This document shows, in pieces, positions 1-9,818 of a stretch of DNA of 39,664 nt. Each line of letters starts with the position of its first letter. Within the stretch, counting starts at the first letter, position 1. The DNA is taken from contig JABSQO010000017.1 of assembly GCA_013215775.1 (NCBI GenBank), forward strand, positions 1-39,664. Direction: 5' to 3'. The notes under the pieces were generated by a model, which did not search any database, had not been told where the DNA came from, and saw nothing but the letters and a program-made list of their open reading frames with translations. The translations under genes and the position numbers were made by a program. This DNA comes from Piscirickettsiaceae bacterium. Lineage in GTDB: Bacteria; Pseudomonadota; Gammaproteobacteria; Nitrosococcales; Methylophagaceae.

Positions 1-2256
1 GTAGCAGCCAAGTTAGCAATTGGTTTTACTTTAGATGAATTGCAAAATGAAATTACCGGTGGTGCAACGCCAGCATCATTTGAACCGACAATTGATTATG
101 TTGTGACTAAGATCCCTCGGTTCACATTTGAGAAATTCCCCCAAGCAGAGAACCGTTTAAGCACTCAGATGAAATCTGTCGGTGAAGTAATGGCAATTGG
201 CCGTAGTTTCCAAGAATCATTACAAAAAGCATTACGTGGTTTAGAAATTGATCGTGATGGTCTGACTGAAATCACGGATCTAGCGGCTGACGATGTGGCC
301 GATACGCTACGTCGTGAATTACGTCTGCCAGGTTCTGATCGTCTTTGGTATGTGGCCGATGCTTTCCGCTACGGCTTTAGTTATGACGAAATTCAACAGC
401 TTACCAAGATTGATCCTTGGTTTTTAGTACAAATTCAAGAAATTGTTGAGATTGAAAATGATCTAAAAGGTCACTCATTACCATCAATTGATGAAGCTCA
501 GATGCGTGCGTTGAAACGCAAAGGTTTCTCTGATTCTCGCATGGCCAAGTTGTTACAAAAGACAGAGAAACAAGTTCGCCAACATCGCCATAATTTGAAT
601 GTGCGACCAGTATATAAACGTGTTGATACTTGTGCAGCTGAGTTTGCAAGTGATACAGCATATATGTATTCCACTTATGACCAAGAATGTGAAGCTAACC
701 CAACCGATCGTGACAAGATTATGATTCTAGGTGGTGGCCCTAACCGTATCGGTCAAGGTATTGAGTTTGATTACTGCTGTGTGCATGCTGCTTTAGCCTT
801 GCGTGAGGATGGCTATGAAACCATTATGGTTAACTGTAATCCTGAAACGGTTTCAACGGATTATGATACTTCGGATCGTTTGTATTTCGAATCGTTAACA
901 TTGGAAGACGTATTAGAAATTGTTGCTTTAGAAAAACCAAAAGGTGTCATCGTGCAATATGGTGGCCAAACACCACTTAAATTAGCTCGAGCACTTGAAG
1001 CTGAAGGTGTGCCGATTATTGGTACATCACCAGATGCGATTGATCATGCCGAAGATCGTGAACGTTTCCAACAAATGGTTGAGAAATTAGGTTTACTGCA
1101 ACCGCCTAATCGTCTTGCTTTTTCAGCTGATTCAGCAGCAGCACAAGCGGCTGAAATCGGTTATCCGCTGGTGGTTAGGCCTTCTTATGTATTAGGTGGT
1201 CGGGGTATGGAAATCGTCTATAACGAAGAAGAACTCAATCGTTATATGAAAACAGCAATCTCCGTTTCAAATGATTCCCCTGTGCTACTAGATCGTTTCT
1301 TAGATGATGCGATTGAAGTGGATGTTGATGCGATTTGTGATGGCAAGGATGTATTGATTGGCGGCATCATGGAACATATTGAACAAGCGGGTGTTCACTC
1401 TGGTGATTCAGCGTGTGCATTACCGGCATATAGTTTGAGTGATGAAATTCAAGATCGTATGCGTGATCAAGTACGACAGATGGCATTAGAGCTAGGCGTT
1501 GTGGGGTTGATGAATACCCAGTTCGCGATTCAAGGCGATAAAATATTTCTTCTTGAAGTGAATCCTCGTGCATCACGAACAGTACCTTATGTATCGAAGG
1601 CGATTGGGGTGCCATTAGCTAAAGTGGCGGCACGTTGTATGGTGGGTCGTAGTTTGGTTGAACAAGGTGTGACGAAAGAAATTATTCCTGAATATTATTC
1701 GGTTAAAGAAGCGGTATTCCCATTCATTAAATTCCAAGGTGTTGATCCTATTTTAGGTCCTGAAATGAAATCAACCGGTGAAGTAATGGGCGTGGGTCGT
1801 ACCTTTGGTGAAGCGTTTGCAAAATCGCAACTGGCAGCCAGTGTTCAGTTACCAACTGGTGGTAAAGCATTTATCAGTGTACGTGAAGTGGATAAATTAA
1901 ATGTGGTAGATATTGCTAAGGACTTGGTGAGCTTAGGGTTTACTTTATTAGCAACACGAGGCACCCAGAAAGTATTGCAAGATGCAGGTATCGATTGTGA
2001 ACGTGTTAATAAAGTAGCAGAAGGCCAGCCTCATGTTGTGGATATGATTAAAAACGATGAAATCAATTTAATTGTGAATACCACGGAAGGACGCCAATCG
2101 GTGGCAGACTCAACTGAAATCCGTCGTGCAGCATTGCAGCATCAGGTAAACTATACAACCACCTTGGCGGCGGCTCGTGCAACATGCCAAGCATTAAATA
2201 GTAAAGATAATGAATCAGTTAATTGTCTACAGTCTTTACATGGAGAATTAAATTAA
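1..2256 (+). CDS. carB: carbamoyl-phosphate synthase large subunit, 3' part (5' end outside window)
   Basis: Makes carbamoyl phosphate from bicarbonate, ATP and glutamine-derived ammonia with CarA, feeding pyrimidine and arginine synthesis in the cytoplasm. The frame is open from base 1 (it reads [14 protein letters not shown]), so the gene enters from the left; an ATG at 40 is internal. About 751 residues of a usual ~1075 are present: the end of the first synthetase half, the oligomerisation domain, the second ATP-grasp half ([55 protein letters not shown]), then the C-terminal allosteric domain (residues after about nt 1850). Several stretches are close to E. coli CarB. Its TAA directly abuts the greA ATG, so the two are very likely co-transcribed. 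The identity is secure; only the truncation by the window edge limits it. Confidence 0.98.
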   Translation, partial: VAAKLAIGFTLDELQNEITGGATPASFEPTIDYVVTKIPRFTFEKFPQAENRLSTQMKSVGEVMAIGRSFQESLQKALRGLEIDRDGLTEITDLAADDVADTLRRELRLPGSDRLWYVADAFRYGFSYDEIQQLTKIDPWFLVQIQEIVEIENDLKGHSLPSIDEAQMRALKRKGFSDSRMAKLLQKTEKQVRQHRHNLNVRPVYKRVDTCAAEFASDTAYMYSTYDQECEANPTDRDKIMILGGGPNRIGQGIEFDYCCVHAALALREDGYETIMVNCNPETVSTDYDTSDRLYFESLTLEDVLEIVALEKPKGVIVQYGGQTPLKLARALEAEGVPIIGTSPDAIDHAEDRERFQQMVEKLGLLQPPNRLAFSADSAAAQAAEIGYPLVVRPSYVLGGRGMEIVYNEEELNRYMKTAISVSNDSPVLLDRFLDDAIEVDVDAICDGKDVLIGGIMEHIEQAGVHSGDSACALPAYSLSDEIQDRMRDQVRQMALELGVVGLMNTQFAIQGDKIFLLEVNPRASRTVPYVSKAIGVPLAKVAARCMVGRSLVEQGVTKEIIPEYYSVKEAVFPFIKFQGVDPILGPEMKSTGEVMGVGRTFGEAFAKSQLAASVQLPTGGKAFISVREVDKLNVVDIAKDLVSLGFTLLATRGTQKVLQDAGIDCERVNKVAEGQPHVVDMIKNDEINLIVNTTEGRQSVADSTEIRRAALQHQVNYTTTLAAARATCQALNSKDNESVNCLQSLHGELN

Positions 2257-2733
2257 ATGGCAGTACCTATTACCTTAAACGGTTCGGATGTTCTTAAAGA
2301 TGAATTGAGTCATTTGAAATTCACTGCTCGACCAGAAGTGGTTTCAGCTATTGCTGAAGCAAGAGCACATGGTGATTTAAAAGAAAATGCTGAATATCAC
2401 GCAGCAAAAGAACAGCAAAGTTTTATTGAAGGACGAATTCAGGGTCTTGAGGGTGTTTTATCAAATGCCCAGATAATCGATCCAACAAAACTACCAAAAG
2501 ATGGTCGGGTCGTATTTGGCGTCACTGTTGAGTTATTAAATATTGATAATGATGATGAAGTGACTTACCAGATAGTGGGTGATTATGAATCAGATATTAA
2601 GAAAAACCGTATTTCGATATCGTCACCCATCGCTCGAGCTTTAATTGGTAAAGAAGTCGATGATATAGCAACAGTAAAAGCCCCCAGTGGTGCCATTGAA
2701 TACGAGATTATGGCTATTCGGTATGAGGGCTAA
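2257..2733 (+). CDS. greA: transcription elongation factor GreA
   Basis: Rescues backtracked RNA polymerase by stimulating cleavage of the transcript 3' end through the secondary channel. The protein has 158 residues, the normal length. The N-terminal coiled coil carries the acidic tip and the conserved [15 protein letters not shown] segment (about residues 39-53); the C-terminal FKBP-like domain holds VGDYESD and the [15 protein letters not shown] stretch, both typical of GreA rather than GreB. The ATG starts on the base after the carB stop, an arrangement that suggests translational coupling. In E. coli greA also heads the rlmE-ftsH-folP-glmM neighbourhood. Confidence 0.97.
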   Translation: MAVPITLNGSDVLKDELSHLKFTARPEVVSAIAEARAHGDLKENAEYHAAKEQQSFIEGRIQGLEGVLSNAQIIDPTKLPKDGRVVFGVTVELLNIDNDDEVTYQIVGDYESDIKKNRISISSPIARALIGKEVDDIATVKAPSGAIEYEIMAIRYEG

Positions 2734-2736
2734 TAT

Positions 2737-3189
2737 TTGATAACCGAAAGACTTTTACTCACCTTATGGGTAGGTAGTCTTTGTGCCATTGGTTACATTG
2801 CGGTACCACTGGCTTTTGCCAATTTAGGTGATATAACATTAGCTGGGGATTATGCGAGCAAGCTTTTTTCAGCGGTTAATTTTCTTGGTCTTGGTTGTGG
2901 CGCTGTGCTGATTATTACTAAATTGATTCAATATAAATTTAACGTCAAACATCTATGGCGTTTTTGGCTATTGGTATTAATGGTGATCATGACTTTAGTA
3001 TTTAGTTTTTATTTGCAGCCTCAAATTGCAGAGATTAAACAACTTAATTGGCAAACAGATCAGAAATTAATCGAGCAATTTTCTTTATTGCACACAATAA
3101 GTAAAAACCTCTATTTAATTTTAAGCCTATTTGGTTTAGTGTTAGTGGTATCTACAGACAAACAAATACAATTAATAAAAGCATCGTGA
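2737..3189 (+). CDS. DUF4149 family membrane protein
   Basis: Function unknown. The 150-residue product has four predicted hydrophobic segments (about residues 5-27, 44-64, 74-93 and 124-141) and the pattern of DUF4149 proteins, which start with ERxLLTLWVGSL followed by a glycine- and proline-bearing first helix. The start is TTG at 2737, preceded by GAGGG at a suitable distance; no in-frame ATG lies near the N-terminus. It sits three bases after greA and three before rlmE, so it is part of the same transcription unit. DUF4149 genes are often found at this spot in gammaproteobacteria. The position is where E. coli carries yhbY, which is not present here. Confidence 0.85.
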   Translation: MITERLLLTLWVGSLCAIGYIAVPLAFANLGDITLAGDYASKLFSAVNFLGLGCGAVLIITKLIQYKFNVKHLWRFWLLVLMVIMTLVFSFYLQPQIAEIKQLNWQTDQKLIEQFSLLHTISKNLYLILSLFGLVLVVSTDKQIQLIKAS

Positions 3190-3192
3190 TTT

Positions 3193-3810
3193 ATGGCAAA
3201 AAGTAAATCCAGTAATGATTGGATGAAAGAGCATTTTGATGACTACTACGTCAAAATGGCCAAAAAAGCAGGTTATCGTTCTCGATCAACATTTAAATTA
3301 GAAGAAATAGACAAAAAAGATAAATTAATTCGCCCCGGTATGACGGTGGTTGATTTAGGTAGCGCCCCAGGCGGTTGGTCAGATTATGCGTTACGAAAAA
3401 TGGGTGATAAAGGTACAGTGATTGCCTTAGATATCCTGCCAATGACACCACTAACAGGGGTACACTTCATTGAAGGGGATTTTAGAGAAGATTCCGCATT
3501 AGATGAACTCAATGGTGTATTAAATGGTCAACAGATAGACCTTGTATTATCGGATATGTCCCCCAATATAACAGGAGTAAGCGCAATTGATCAGCCCAGC
3601 AGCATGTATTTGGTTGAGTTAGCATTAGATTTTGCACTGACCAACTTAACAAAACAGGGCAATTTTTTAGTGAAAGTCTTCCAAGGTGAAGGTTTTGAAC
3701 AGTATATGAAGGCAATGCGAGGTGGTTTCCATAAGGTGATTACACGCAAGCCTGATGCTTCACGACCGCGGAGTCGGGAAGTATATTTATTAGGCAAAGG
3801 CCTAAAATGA
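3193..3810 (+). CDS. rlmE: 23S rRNA 2'-O-methyltransferase RlmE (FtsJ/RrmJ)
   Basis: SAM-dependent enzyme that methylates the ribose of U2552 (E. coli numbering) in the 23S A-loop, aiding late assembly of the 50S subunit. The 205 residues match the family length. The SAM-binding loop [15 protein letters not shown] begins at residue 52, and the catalytic K-D-K-E set is visible: K35 (STFKLEE), D121 (LVLSDMSPN), K161 ([11 protein letters not shown]) and E196 ([10 protein letters not shown]). It precedes ftsH by 27 bases, the classical ftsJ-ftsH pairing. Confidence 0.97.
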   Translation: MAKSKSSNDWMKEHFDDYYVKMAKKAGYRSRSTFKLEEIDKKDKLIRPGMTVVDLGSAPGGWSDYALRKMGDKGTVIALDILPMTPLTGVHFIEGDFREDSALDELNGVLNGQQIDLVLSDMSPNITGVSAIDQPSSMYLVELALDFALTNLTKQGNFLVKVFQGEGFEQYMKAMRGGFHKVITRKPDASRPRSREVYLLGKGLK

Positions 3811-3837
3811 TTAACAAAGTTACAGAGGTAACATACG

Positions 3838-5754
3838 TTGAATGACATGATAAAAAACATCGTTTTATGGGTAATTATCGCCATGGTGCTGATGTCGGTA
3901 TTTAATAATTTTGGCCCACAGCCAGCTAAAGACGCTGAGCTGGATTACTCTACATTTATTTCGAATGTCAAAAGCGGTGGTGTATCCGATGTGCTTATTC
4001 AAGGCAGAACAATTACCGGTGTTTTAACTGATGGTAAAGAATTTACTACCTATAGCCCTGATTATGACCCAGGCTTAATGGGTGATTTGATTGATAATGG
4101 TGTGACAATTAAGGCTGAACCAGCAGAAAAAACTGGTTTATTAATGCAAATCTTTATTTCATGGTTCCCAATGCTATTGCTTGTGGGTGTTTGGGTGTTC
4201 TTTATGCGTCAAATGCAAGGCGGCGGCGGTAAAAACCCAATGTCATTTGGTAAAAGCAAAGCTAAAATGCTGAATGAAGACCAAGTCAAAGTCACATTTA
4301 AAGATGTTGCGGGTGTTGAAGAAGCCAAAGAAGAAGTGGCTGAATTGGTTGAGTTTTTAAGTGAGCCAGCTAAATTCCAGAAGTTAGGCGGAAAAATTCC
4401 CCGTGGTATTTTGTTAGTTGGTGCGCCTGGTACGGGTAAAACATTATTGGCCAAAGCCATTGCTGGTGAAGCTAAAGTACCTTTCTTTACTATTTCTGGC
4501 TCTGACTTCGTTGAAATGTTTGTGGGTGTGGGTGCATCACGAGTGCGTGACATGTTTGAACAAGCTAAAAAGCATGCACCATGCATTATCTTTATTGATG
4601 AGATCGATGCGGTAGGTCGACATCGTGGTGCAGGCCTAGGCGGCGGTAACGATGAGCGTGAACAAACATTAAATCAATTATTGGTTGAGATGGATGGTTT
4701 TGAAAGCAATGACGGTGTCATTGTGATTGCTGCTACTAACCGCCCGGATGTCTTAGATCCTGCCTTATTGCGTCCAGGACGTTTTGACCGTCAAGTTGTG
4801 GTGCCATTACCGGATATTCGTGGTCGGGAACAGATTCTGAACGTACATTTGAGTAAGGTGCCTGCTGCCGATGATGTAAAAGCCAGTGTTATTGCACGAG
4901 GTACGCCAGGTTTTTCTGGTGCCGATTTGGCTAATTTAGTTAATGAAGCGGCTTTGTTTGCGGCAAAAACAAACAAACGTCTGGTTGCCATGGAAGACAT
5001 GGAAAAAGCTAAAGATAAAATCATGATGGGTGCAGAACGTCGTTCCATGGTAATGAATGAAAAAGAGAAAGAAATGACGGCTTATCATGAAGCTGGTCAT
5101 GCGATTGTCGGTCGTTTAGTACCCGATCATGATCCTGTTTATAAAGTAAGCATTATTCCGCGTGGCAGAGCTTTAGGTGTCACGATGTTTCTGCCAGAAG
5201 AAGATAAATACAGTAATACTAAACAACAGTTAGAAAGCCAAATTTCGACTTTATATGGTGGTCGAATTGCTGAAGAATTGATTTACGGTGTTGATGCAGT
5301 GACGACAGGTGCCTCAAATGATATTGAACGAGCCACTAAGATTGCCCATAATATGGTTACCAAATGGGGCTTATCAGACAATATGGGGCCGATGTCTTAT
5401 GGTGAAGATGAGGGTGAAATATTCCTTGGTCGCAGTGTTACTCAACATAAAGCAGTATCTGATTTAACCGCAAAATCTATTGATGAAGATGTGCGCGCAT
5501 TGATTAATCGCAATTATCAGCGTGCTGAAAAAATACTCAAGGATAATATTGATAAGTTACATCTAATGACAAAGCTGTTAATGAAGTATGAAACGATTGA
5601 TAGTGATCAAATTGATGCCATTATGGAAGGTCGGGAGCCCGGCGCACCAAGAGATTGGACTGATACCTCTTCAACACCGCCGCCTTCGTCATCAGATACA
5701 TCAACTGATTCTGATTCAAAAGCGTCAGGTACACCTGCTGATCAAATGCATTAG
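3838..5754 (+). CDS. ftsH: ATP-dependent zinc metalloprotease FtsH
   Basis: Hexameric inner-membrane AAA+ protease that degrades misassembled membrane proteins and short-lived regulators. The 638 residues contain TM1 (about 6-24), a small periplasmic domain, TM2 (about 103-123), Walker A GAPGTGKT at 195-202, Walker B IIFIDEID, the second region of homology ending [11 protein letters not shown], and the zinc site HEAGH at 417-421. The C-terminus is a Ser/Thr/Pro/Asp-rich tail, common in FtsH. The TTG at 3838 is preferred as start because GAGGT lies 8 bases upstream; an ATG at 3847 would give a protein three residues shorter with poor spacing. It follows rlmE and precedes folP in the same direction. 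Confidence 0.98.
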   Translation: MNDMIKNIVLWVIIAMVLMSVFNNFGPQPAKDAELDYSTFISNVKSGGVSDVLIQGRTITGVLTDGKEFTTYSPDYDPGLMGDLIDNGVTIKAEPAEKTGLLMQIFISWFPMLLLVGVWVFFMRQMQGGGGKNPMSFGKSKAKMLNEDQVKVTFKDVAGVEEAKEEVAELVEFLSEPAKFQKLGGKIPRGILLVGAPGTGKTLLAKAIAGEAKVPFFTISGSDFVEMFVGVGASRVRDMFEQAKKHAPCIIFIDEIDAVGRHRGAGLGGGNDEREQTLNQLLVEMDGFESNDGVIVIAATNRPDVLDPALLRPGRFDRQVVVPLPDIRGREQILNVHLSKVPAADDVKASVIARGTPGFSGADLANLVNEAALFAAKTNKRLVAMEDMEKAKDKIMMGAERRSMVMNEKEKEMTAYHEAGHAIVGRLVPDHDPVYKVSIIPRGRALGVTMFLPEEDKYSNTKQQLESQISTLYGGRIAEELIYGVDAVTTGASNDIERATKIAHNMVTKWGLSDNMGPMSYGEDEGEIFLGRSVTQHKAVSDLTAKSIDEDVRALINRNYQRAEKILKDNIDKLHLMTKLLMKYETIDSDQIDAIMEGREPGAPRDWTDTSSTPPPSSSDTSTDSDSKASGTPADQMH

Positions 5755-5777
5755 AGCGAGAAATTTAAGCTTTCCCT

Positions 5778-6617
5778 ATGATATTAGATTGTGCTGGTAA
5801 GCCATTAGATCTGTCTAATCCACAAGTCATGGGGATACTGAATGTAACGCCAGATTCATTTTCTGATGGCGGACAGTTCATTGCTCCAGATGCTGCATTA
5901 ATTCAGGCAAAACAAATGGTTGCAGATGGTGCTGCTATTATTGATGTGGGTGGTGAATCAACGAGGCCGGGTGCGGATGTTATCTCTATCGAAGAGGAAA
6001 TTTCACGTGTAGTACCGGTGATTGAAGCTATTCAAGCTGAAATTGATATTCCCATTTCAATTGATACCAGTAAACCGGAAGTGATGCGAGCTGCTATTGA
6101 TGCCGGTGCAGGGCTGATCAATGATGTGCAAGCATTGCAAGTTGATGGCGCATTGCAAGCAGCTGTTGAGTTAGATGTGCCAGTCTGTCTGATGCATGCA
6201 CAAGGCACAGCTCAAACGATGCAAGATAATCCACAATATAATGCGGTAGTGTCGGAAGTGACTAAGTTCTTATTAGAGCGAGTAGCCGTTTGTGAACAAG
6301 CAGGTATTAGCCGAGACAAATTGATTATTGACCCCGGATTTGGTTTTGGAAAAAGAGCCAAGCATAATCTTTTATTAATGAAACATCTTGATGCATTAGT
6401 ACAGCAAGGATTACCGGTATTAATTGGTGTCTCACGTAAATCTATGATTGGTAAACTGCTCAATGTATCTATAGAGGAACGACTCGCTGCAAGTTTAGCT
6501 TTATCAGCACTTTCAGTATGGCAGGGTGCAAAAATAATTCGCAGTCATGATGTGCGTGAAACAGTGCACGCTATAATGATGATTAATCATGTCGCACAGG
6601 TAACTAACATTGACTGA
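5778..6617 (+). CDS. folP: dihydropteroate synthase
   Basis: Condenses p-aminobenzoate with 6-hydroxymethyl-dihydropterin pyrophosphate in folate synthesis; the target of sulfonamides. The 279-residue TIM barrel shows the signatures [15 protein letters not shown] (residues 14-28), [34 protein letters not shown] and the C-terminal KIIRSHDV with the substrate-binding R/H. The ATG at 5778 has only a weak ribosome-binding sequence, so coupling to ftsH translation is possible. Its 3' end overlaps the TTG start of glmM by 8 bases. Confidence 0.97.
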   Translation: MILDCAGKPLDLSNPQVMGILNVTPDSFSDGGQFIAPDAALIQAKQMVADGAAIIDVGGESTRPGADVISIEEEISRVVPVIEAIQAEIDIPISIDTSKPEVMRAAIDAGAGLINDVQALQVDGALQAAVELDVPVCLMHAQGTAQTMQDNPQYNAVVSEVTKFLLERVAVCEQAGISRDKLIIDPGFGFGKRAKHNLLLMKHLDALVQQGLPVLIGVSRKSMIGKLLNVSIEERLAASLALSALSVWQGAKIIRSHDVRETVHAIMMINHVAQVTNID

Positions 6618-7962
6618 ACAAAAAAGAAAATATTTTGGAACAGATGGTATTCGCGGTCGAGTAGGTGATGGTGCAATTACCCCAGAATTTGTCCTTAAAT
6701 TAGGCTGGGCTATCGGTCGTGTGTTAGCAAAAGAGCAAAACAGTAAAGTTCTGATTGGTAAAGATACTCGAATTTCTGGTTATATGTTTGAATCTGCTTT
6801 GCAAGCGGGGTTATCTGCAGCTGGTGTCGATATTTACTTACTAGGGCCTATGCCGACCCCAGCAATCGCTTATTTAACACGTACTTTTCATGCACAAGCG
6901 GGTATTGTGATTAGCGCCTCACACAATCCATATCATGACAATGGTATTAAGTTCTTTTCGGGACAAGGCACTAAATTACCAGATGATATTGAGTTACAAA
7001 TTGAAGCGATGATGTCGCAACCTTTAACCACGGTGGATTCAGCTTTATTGGGTAAAGCACACCGTGTTGATGATGCTGCTGGTCGCTACATTGAATTTTG
7101 TAAGAGTACAATTTCTTCTGGTGTTAATTTACATGGTCTAAAACTGGTGGTCGATTGTGCTCATGGGGCAACTTATCATGTAGCGCCATGCGTGTTTAAA
7201 GAATTAGGTGCTGACATTGTGGTGATGGGAGCCGAGCCTGATGGGCTTAATATTAACCAGCATTGTGGTTCAACCGAACCTAGTCTATTACAGGCAGCTG
7301 TTTTAGAACATAAAGCCGATTTAGGTGTTGCACTAGATGGTGATGGTGATCGCCTTATTATGGTCGACCATAAAGGTGAGATTGTTGATGGCGACGAATT
7401 GTTATTCATTATCGCTCGTGCCAGGCAGCGGTTAGGTGATAACCCGACAGGAGTAGTGGGCACTCAAATGTCCAATTTGGGTTTGGAACATGCGTTAGAA
7501 AAACATAATATGACATTACATCGTGCCAAAGTAGGCGATCGTTATGTGATGGAAAAACTCAAGGAAACAGGTAGTATTATTGGCGGTGAGTCATCAGGCC
7601 ATATCATCTGCTTAGATAAGACCTCAACGGGTGATGGTATTGTCGCTGCACTTCAGGTGCTGGCAGAAATGCAACAAACAAATAGCCGTTTGAACGAGCT
7701 GTGTTCGGTTATCACCAAATATCCGCAACGGCTGATTAATATTCGAGTGGATGCCGTGATTGATTTAGACAATAACGATGACATTTCGACAGCAGTGAAA
7801 GATGCTGAAGCTAAATTAGGAAATCAAGGTCGAGTGCTGCTAAGAGCATCAGGTACTGAACCCGTAATTAGGGTGATGGTTGAAAGCCAAGATGCAGAAT
7901 TGACTGATCAATTGGCAAGCGAACTTGCCAACAAAATCGAAACAATCTTACAGGGACAATAA
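6610..7962 (+). CDS. glmM: phosphoglucosamine mutase
   Basis: Interconverts glucosamine-6-phosphate and glucosamine-1-phosphate, supplying UDP-GlcNAc for peptidoglycan and LPS. The 450 residues fit the bacterial GlmM length. It has the N-terminal [12 protein letters not shown], the phosphoserine loop [12 protein letters not shown] with active Ser104, the metal-binding LDGDGDR, the sugar-binding GGESSGHI and the phosphate-binding [14 protein letters not shown]. The only suitable start is TTG at 6610, inside the last codons of folP, with AGG nine bases upstream. The downstream 59-base gap to convergent fliW shows no clear intrinsic terminator. Confidence 0.97.
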   Translation: MTEQKRKYFGTDGIRGRVGDGAITPEFVLKLGWAIGRVLAKEQNSKVLIGKDTRISGYMFESALQAGLSAAGVDIYLLGPMPTPAIAYLTRTFHAQAGIVISASHNPYHDNGIKFFSGQGTKLPDDIELQIEAMMSQPLTTVDSALLGKAHRVDDAAGRYIEFCKSTISSGVNLHGLKLVVDCAHGATYHVAPCVFKELGADIVVMGAEPDGLNINQHCGSTEPSLLQAAVLEHKADLGVALDGDGDRLIMVDHKGEIVDGDELLFIIARARQRLGDNPTGVVGTQMSNLGLEHALEKHNMTLHRAKVGDRYVMEKLKETGSIIGGESSGHIICLDKTSTGDGIVAALQVLAEMQQTNSRLNELCSVITKYPQRLINIRVDAVIDLDNNDDISTAVKDAEAKLGNQGRVLLRASGTEPVIRVMVESQDAELTDQLASELANKIETILQGQ

Positions 7963-8021
7963 ACATACCGGCCTAGATTAGAAAACTAAAAGAGGGCGTC
8001 TATATATTTATTTAAGTCGAG

Positions 8022-8444
8022 TTAAGCTGCCAAGTCTGTTATTTCGATAGAATCCAATGATTTTTGTAGGCCGATTTTATCTTTAAAATTGATAATGATA
8101 GGGGCTTTTATAACCACCTTCATATTAGTATCTTCGCTACTTTGCTGCTTATAAACGATTAATGCGACAACAGCATTGTTGGCATCATCAAGATTTAGTA
8201 GCTTCTGTTCTTGATCAGTAAGCTCAATTTCATAATTTAAGCCAAATGTCTCAGGCGGTACGATAGACATAACAAAGTCTTTATCGGTAATTGACTGTAG
8301 CCAATGAACGGTTGGATTATTGCTACTTTCATGGAAAAGTTTAAATTTTTGTTGTTCTGCAAAACCAATAAAACCCTGAGGAAATGAAATAATGTCATCA
8401 TCATCAATCGTTTGAGTACCAAGATTTAATGTATGTATTTTCAT
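8022..8444 (-). CDS. fliW: flagellar assembly factor FliW
   Basis: FliW is a small protein that binds flagellin and, in Bacillus and Campylobacter, antagonises the translational repressor CsrA so that flagellin synthesis tracks filament export. The 140 residues show the family pattern: FPQGFIGFAEQQKFKLF near residues 21-37, HWLQSITDKDFVMSIVPPETF in the middle, a NYEIELTDQEQKLL segment and the C-terminal IKAPIIINFKDKIGLQK. It is alone on the minus strand between glmM and tpiA, with no flagellar gene or csrA in the window. FliW is much less usual in gammaproteobacteria than in Firmicutes or Campylobacterota. The start is the ATG at 8444; a second minus-strand frame over the same bases is a shadow. 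Confidence 0.88.
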   Translation of the reverse strand: MKIHTLNLGTQTIDDDDIISFPQGFIGFAEQQKFKLFHESSNNPTVHWLQSITDKDFVMSIVPPETFGLNYEIELTDQEQKLLNLDDANNAVVALIVYKQQSSEDTNMKVVIKAPIIINFKDKIGLQKSLDSIEITDLAA

Positions 8445-8534
8445 GCTGTTTTATCCAAAACAAAGAATAGGGAAATAAAAGTAAGCATAATACATACCAA
8501 CCCAGTAAAAACAGGTCCGAAAAGCTTAATTAAT

Positions 8535-8551
8535 ATTGCTTTATAAGCAAT
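8535..8551. repeat. 7-bp inverted repeat between fliW and tpiA
   Basis: ATTGCTT, a three-base loop, then AAGCAAT: a perfect hairpin or dyad in the divergent intergenic region, about 45 bases upstream of the tpiA start. It could be a regulator site for either divergent gene, or simply part of the tpiA leader; nothing in the sequence identifies the binding protein. Confidence 0.4.
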
Positions 8552-8596
8552 GGAAAGGTAAGCTAAGCACTTGTTTTTATTTAAAGAGTAATCACT

Positions 8597-9382
8597 GTGC
8601 GGAAACCATTTGTGGCTGGAAATTGGAAGATGAATGGCTCTAGTACCAGTGCTGCACGATTACTGAACAGTATTTTGGCGCAGGCAGATACCTTTCAATC
8701 AGTAGATGTTGCCCTATTTCCGCCAGCCGTTTATTTAAAGCAAGTGCAAGAGGCATTAACGGGTACCAAATTATATTGGGGGACACAAAATCTGTCTCAA
8801 TTTAAGAAAGGTGCATATACCGGTGAGATCTCAGCACCGATGTTAAATGATTTTGGTTGTGAATATGTATTGATGGGGCATTCGGAAAGACGATGTCTTT
8901 ATGAAAAAATAGGTTTGGACCAACTTGCTTTGGATTACATTATTGCAGATAAATATGGTATTGCCATACAAGAACACATTATGCCTATCGTCTGTATAGG
9001 TGAGAGCCCAGAAGAGCATGAACAAGGGAAAACAGAAGAAGTAGTTTTGCGATTGGTTGATATTATTATCGATCATTTAGGGGTAAAAGCATTGTCGCAA
9101 GCAATGCTTGCCTATGAACCTGTTTGGGCGATTGGAACAGGTCAATCAGCAACACCAGAATGGGCGCAAGATGTCCATGCACTCATGCGTGAGCGTGTTG
9201 CAAAGCATGATCCTGTTGTAGCAGAATCACTACAAATACTTTACGGCGGCAGCGTAAATAGAGATAATGCTGCCCCTTTATTTTCAATGCCTGATATTGA
9301 TGGCGGACTTGTCGGTGGAGCATCCCTGAATGCCGATGAATTTGTTGCTATATGTCAGGCAGCCAGTAATAGCGTAGGTTAA
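8597..9382 (+). CDS. tpiA: triose-phosphate isomerase (copy 1)
   Basis: Interconverts dihydroxyacetone phosphate and glyceraldehyde-3-phosphate. The 261-residue barrel carries the catalytic residues N9 and K11 (AGNWKMN), H95 (GHSERR) and E174 (AYEPVWAIGTG), and the phosphate loops YGGSV and GGLVGGASL. The start is GTG at 8597, giving the standard MRKPFVAGNWKMN, with AAAGAG about 8 bases upstream. The stretch after GHSERR is CLYEK, unlike the usual FGE(T/S) form, and the same variant occurs in the second copy at 12451-13272. The gene precedes secG by 6 bases, a common gammaproteobacterial arrangement, so this is likely the ancestral-locus copy. Confidence 0.96.
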   Translation: MRKPFVAGNWKMNGSSTSAARLLNSILAQADTFQSVDVALFPPAVYLKQVQEALTGTKLYWGTQNLSQFKKGAYTGEISAPMLNDFGCEYVLMGHSERRCLYEKIGLDQLALDYIIADKYGIAIQEHIMPIVCIGESPEEHEQGKTEEVVLRLVDIIIDHLGVKALSQAMLAYEPVWAIGTGQSATPEWAQDVHALMRERVAKHDPVVAESLQILYGGSVNRDNAAPLFSMPDIDGGLVGGASLNADEFVAICQAASNSVG

Positions 9383-9388
9383 ATTTAG

Positions 9389-9721
9389 ATGGATGTTTTA
9401 ATACTTATTGTTCATGTTGTTGTTGCATTGAGCCTGATTGGTTTGATCTTGATCCAACATGGTAAAGGTGCTGATGCAGGTGCTGCGGCACTTGGCGGTG
9501 GCGGTGGCGGTGGCGGCGCATCATCAAGCTTATTTGGTAGCCAAGGGGCATCGTCATTTCTATCAAGAACGAGTGCCATACTCGCTGCTATATTCTTTGC
9601 TACTAGTCTAACCTTAGCCTATTTCTCAGGAACCTCCGATCGTGTTGACAGTATTACCGAGATGGTAACGACAACAGAAACTGTTGAGACCGTGCCTGCT
9701 GATTTACCAGAGTTACCATAA
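9389..9721 (+). CDS. secG: preprotein translocase subunit SecG
   Basis: Small accessory subunit of the SecYEG channel. The 110 residues comprise TM1 (about 2-22), the conserved LIQHGKGADAGAA loop with an extended run of eight glycines, TM2 (about 61-80) and an acidic, threonine-rich tail. Length and motif match E. coli SecG. It lies between tpiA and tRNA-Leu, 11 bases from the tRNA, the order seen in many gammaproteobacteria. Confidence 0.96.
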   Translation: MDVLILIVHVVVALSLIGLILIQHGKGADAGAAALGGGGGGGGASSSLFGSQGASSFLSRTSAILAAIFFATSLTLAYFSGTSDRVDSITEMVTTTETVETVPADLPELP

Positions 9722-9732
9722 ACACAAATATT

Positions 9733-9818
9733 GCCGACGTGGTGAAATTGGTAGACACGCCATCTTGAGGGGGTGGTGGACATAGTCCGTGGCGGTTCGA
9801 CTCCGCCCGTCGGCACCA
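9733..9818 (+). tRNA. tRNA-Leu, anticodon GAG, CCA encoded
   Basis: An 86-base gene with a 7-bp acceptor stem (GCCGACG paired with CGTCGGC), discriminator A and encoded CCA at 9816-9818. The anticodon arm is CCATC-TTGAGGG-GGTGG with one T-G pair; anticodon GAG is at 9767-9769 and reads CUU/CUC. The D-arm (GGTGAAATTGGTAGACAC), the long variable arm of a class II tRNA and the T-arm GGCGGTTCGACTCCGCC are all present. It is probably processed from the tpiA-secG transcript. Confidence 0.97.

Noticed and set aside
401-661. Minus-strand open frame of 86 codons inside carB
   Set aside because: Shadow of carB: no ribosome-binding site, no recognisable domain, and carB coding is well conserved there. 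The other antisense frames within carB, ftsH, glmM, the nuo genes and the EF-G gene were dropped for the same reason.
3838-5754. FtsH C-terminal Ser/Thr/Pro tail as sign of fusion or frameshift
   Set aside because: Low-complexity polar tails are usual for FtsH, and the catalytic domains are complete.
9479-9530. Glycine-codon repeat tract in secG as a possible simple-repeat phase-variation site
   Set aside because: The units are mixed GGC/GGT/GGA codons in a loop where SecG is normally Gly-rich; slippage by 3 would not break the frame.
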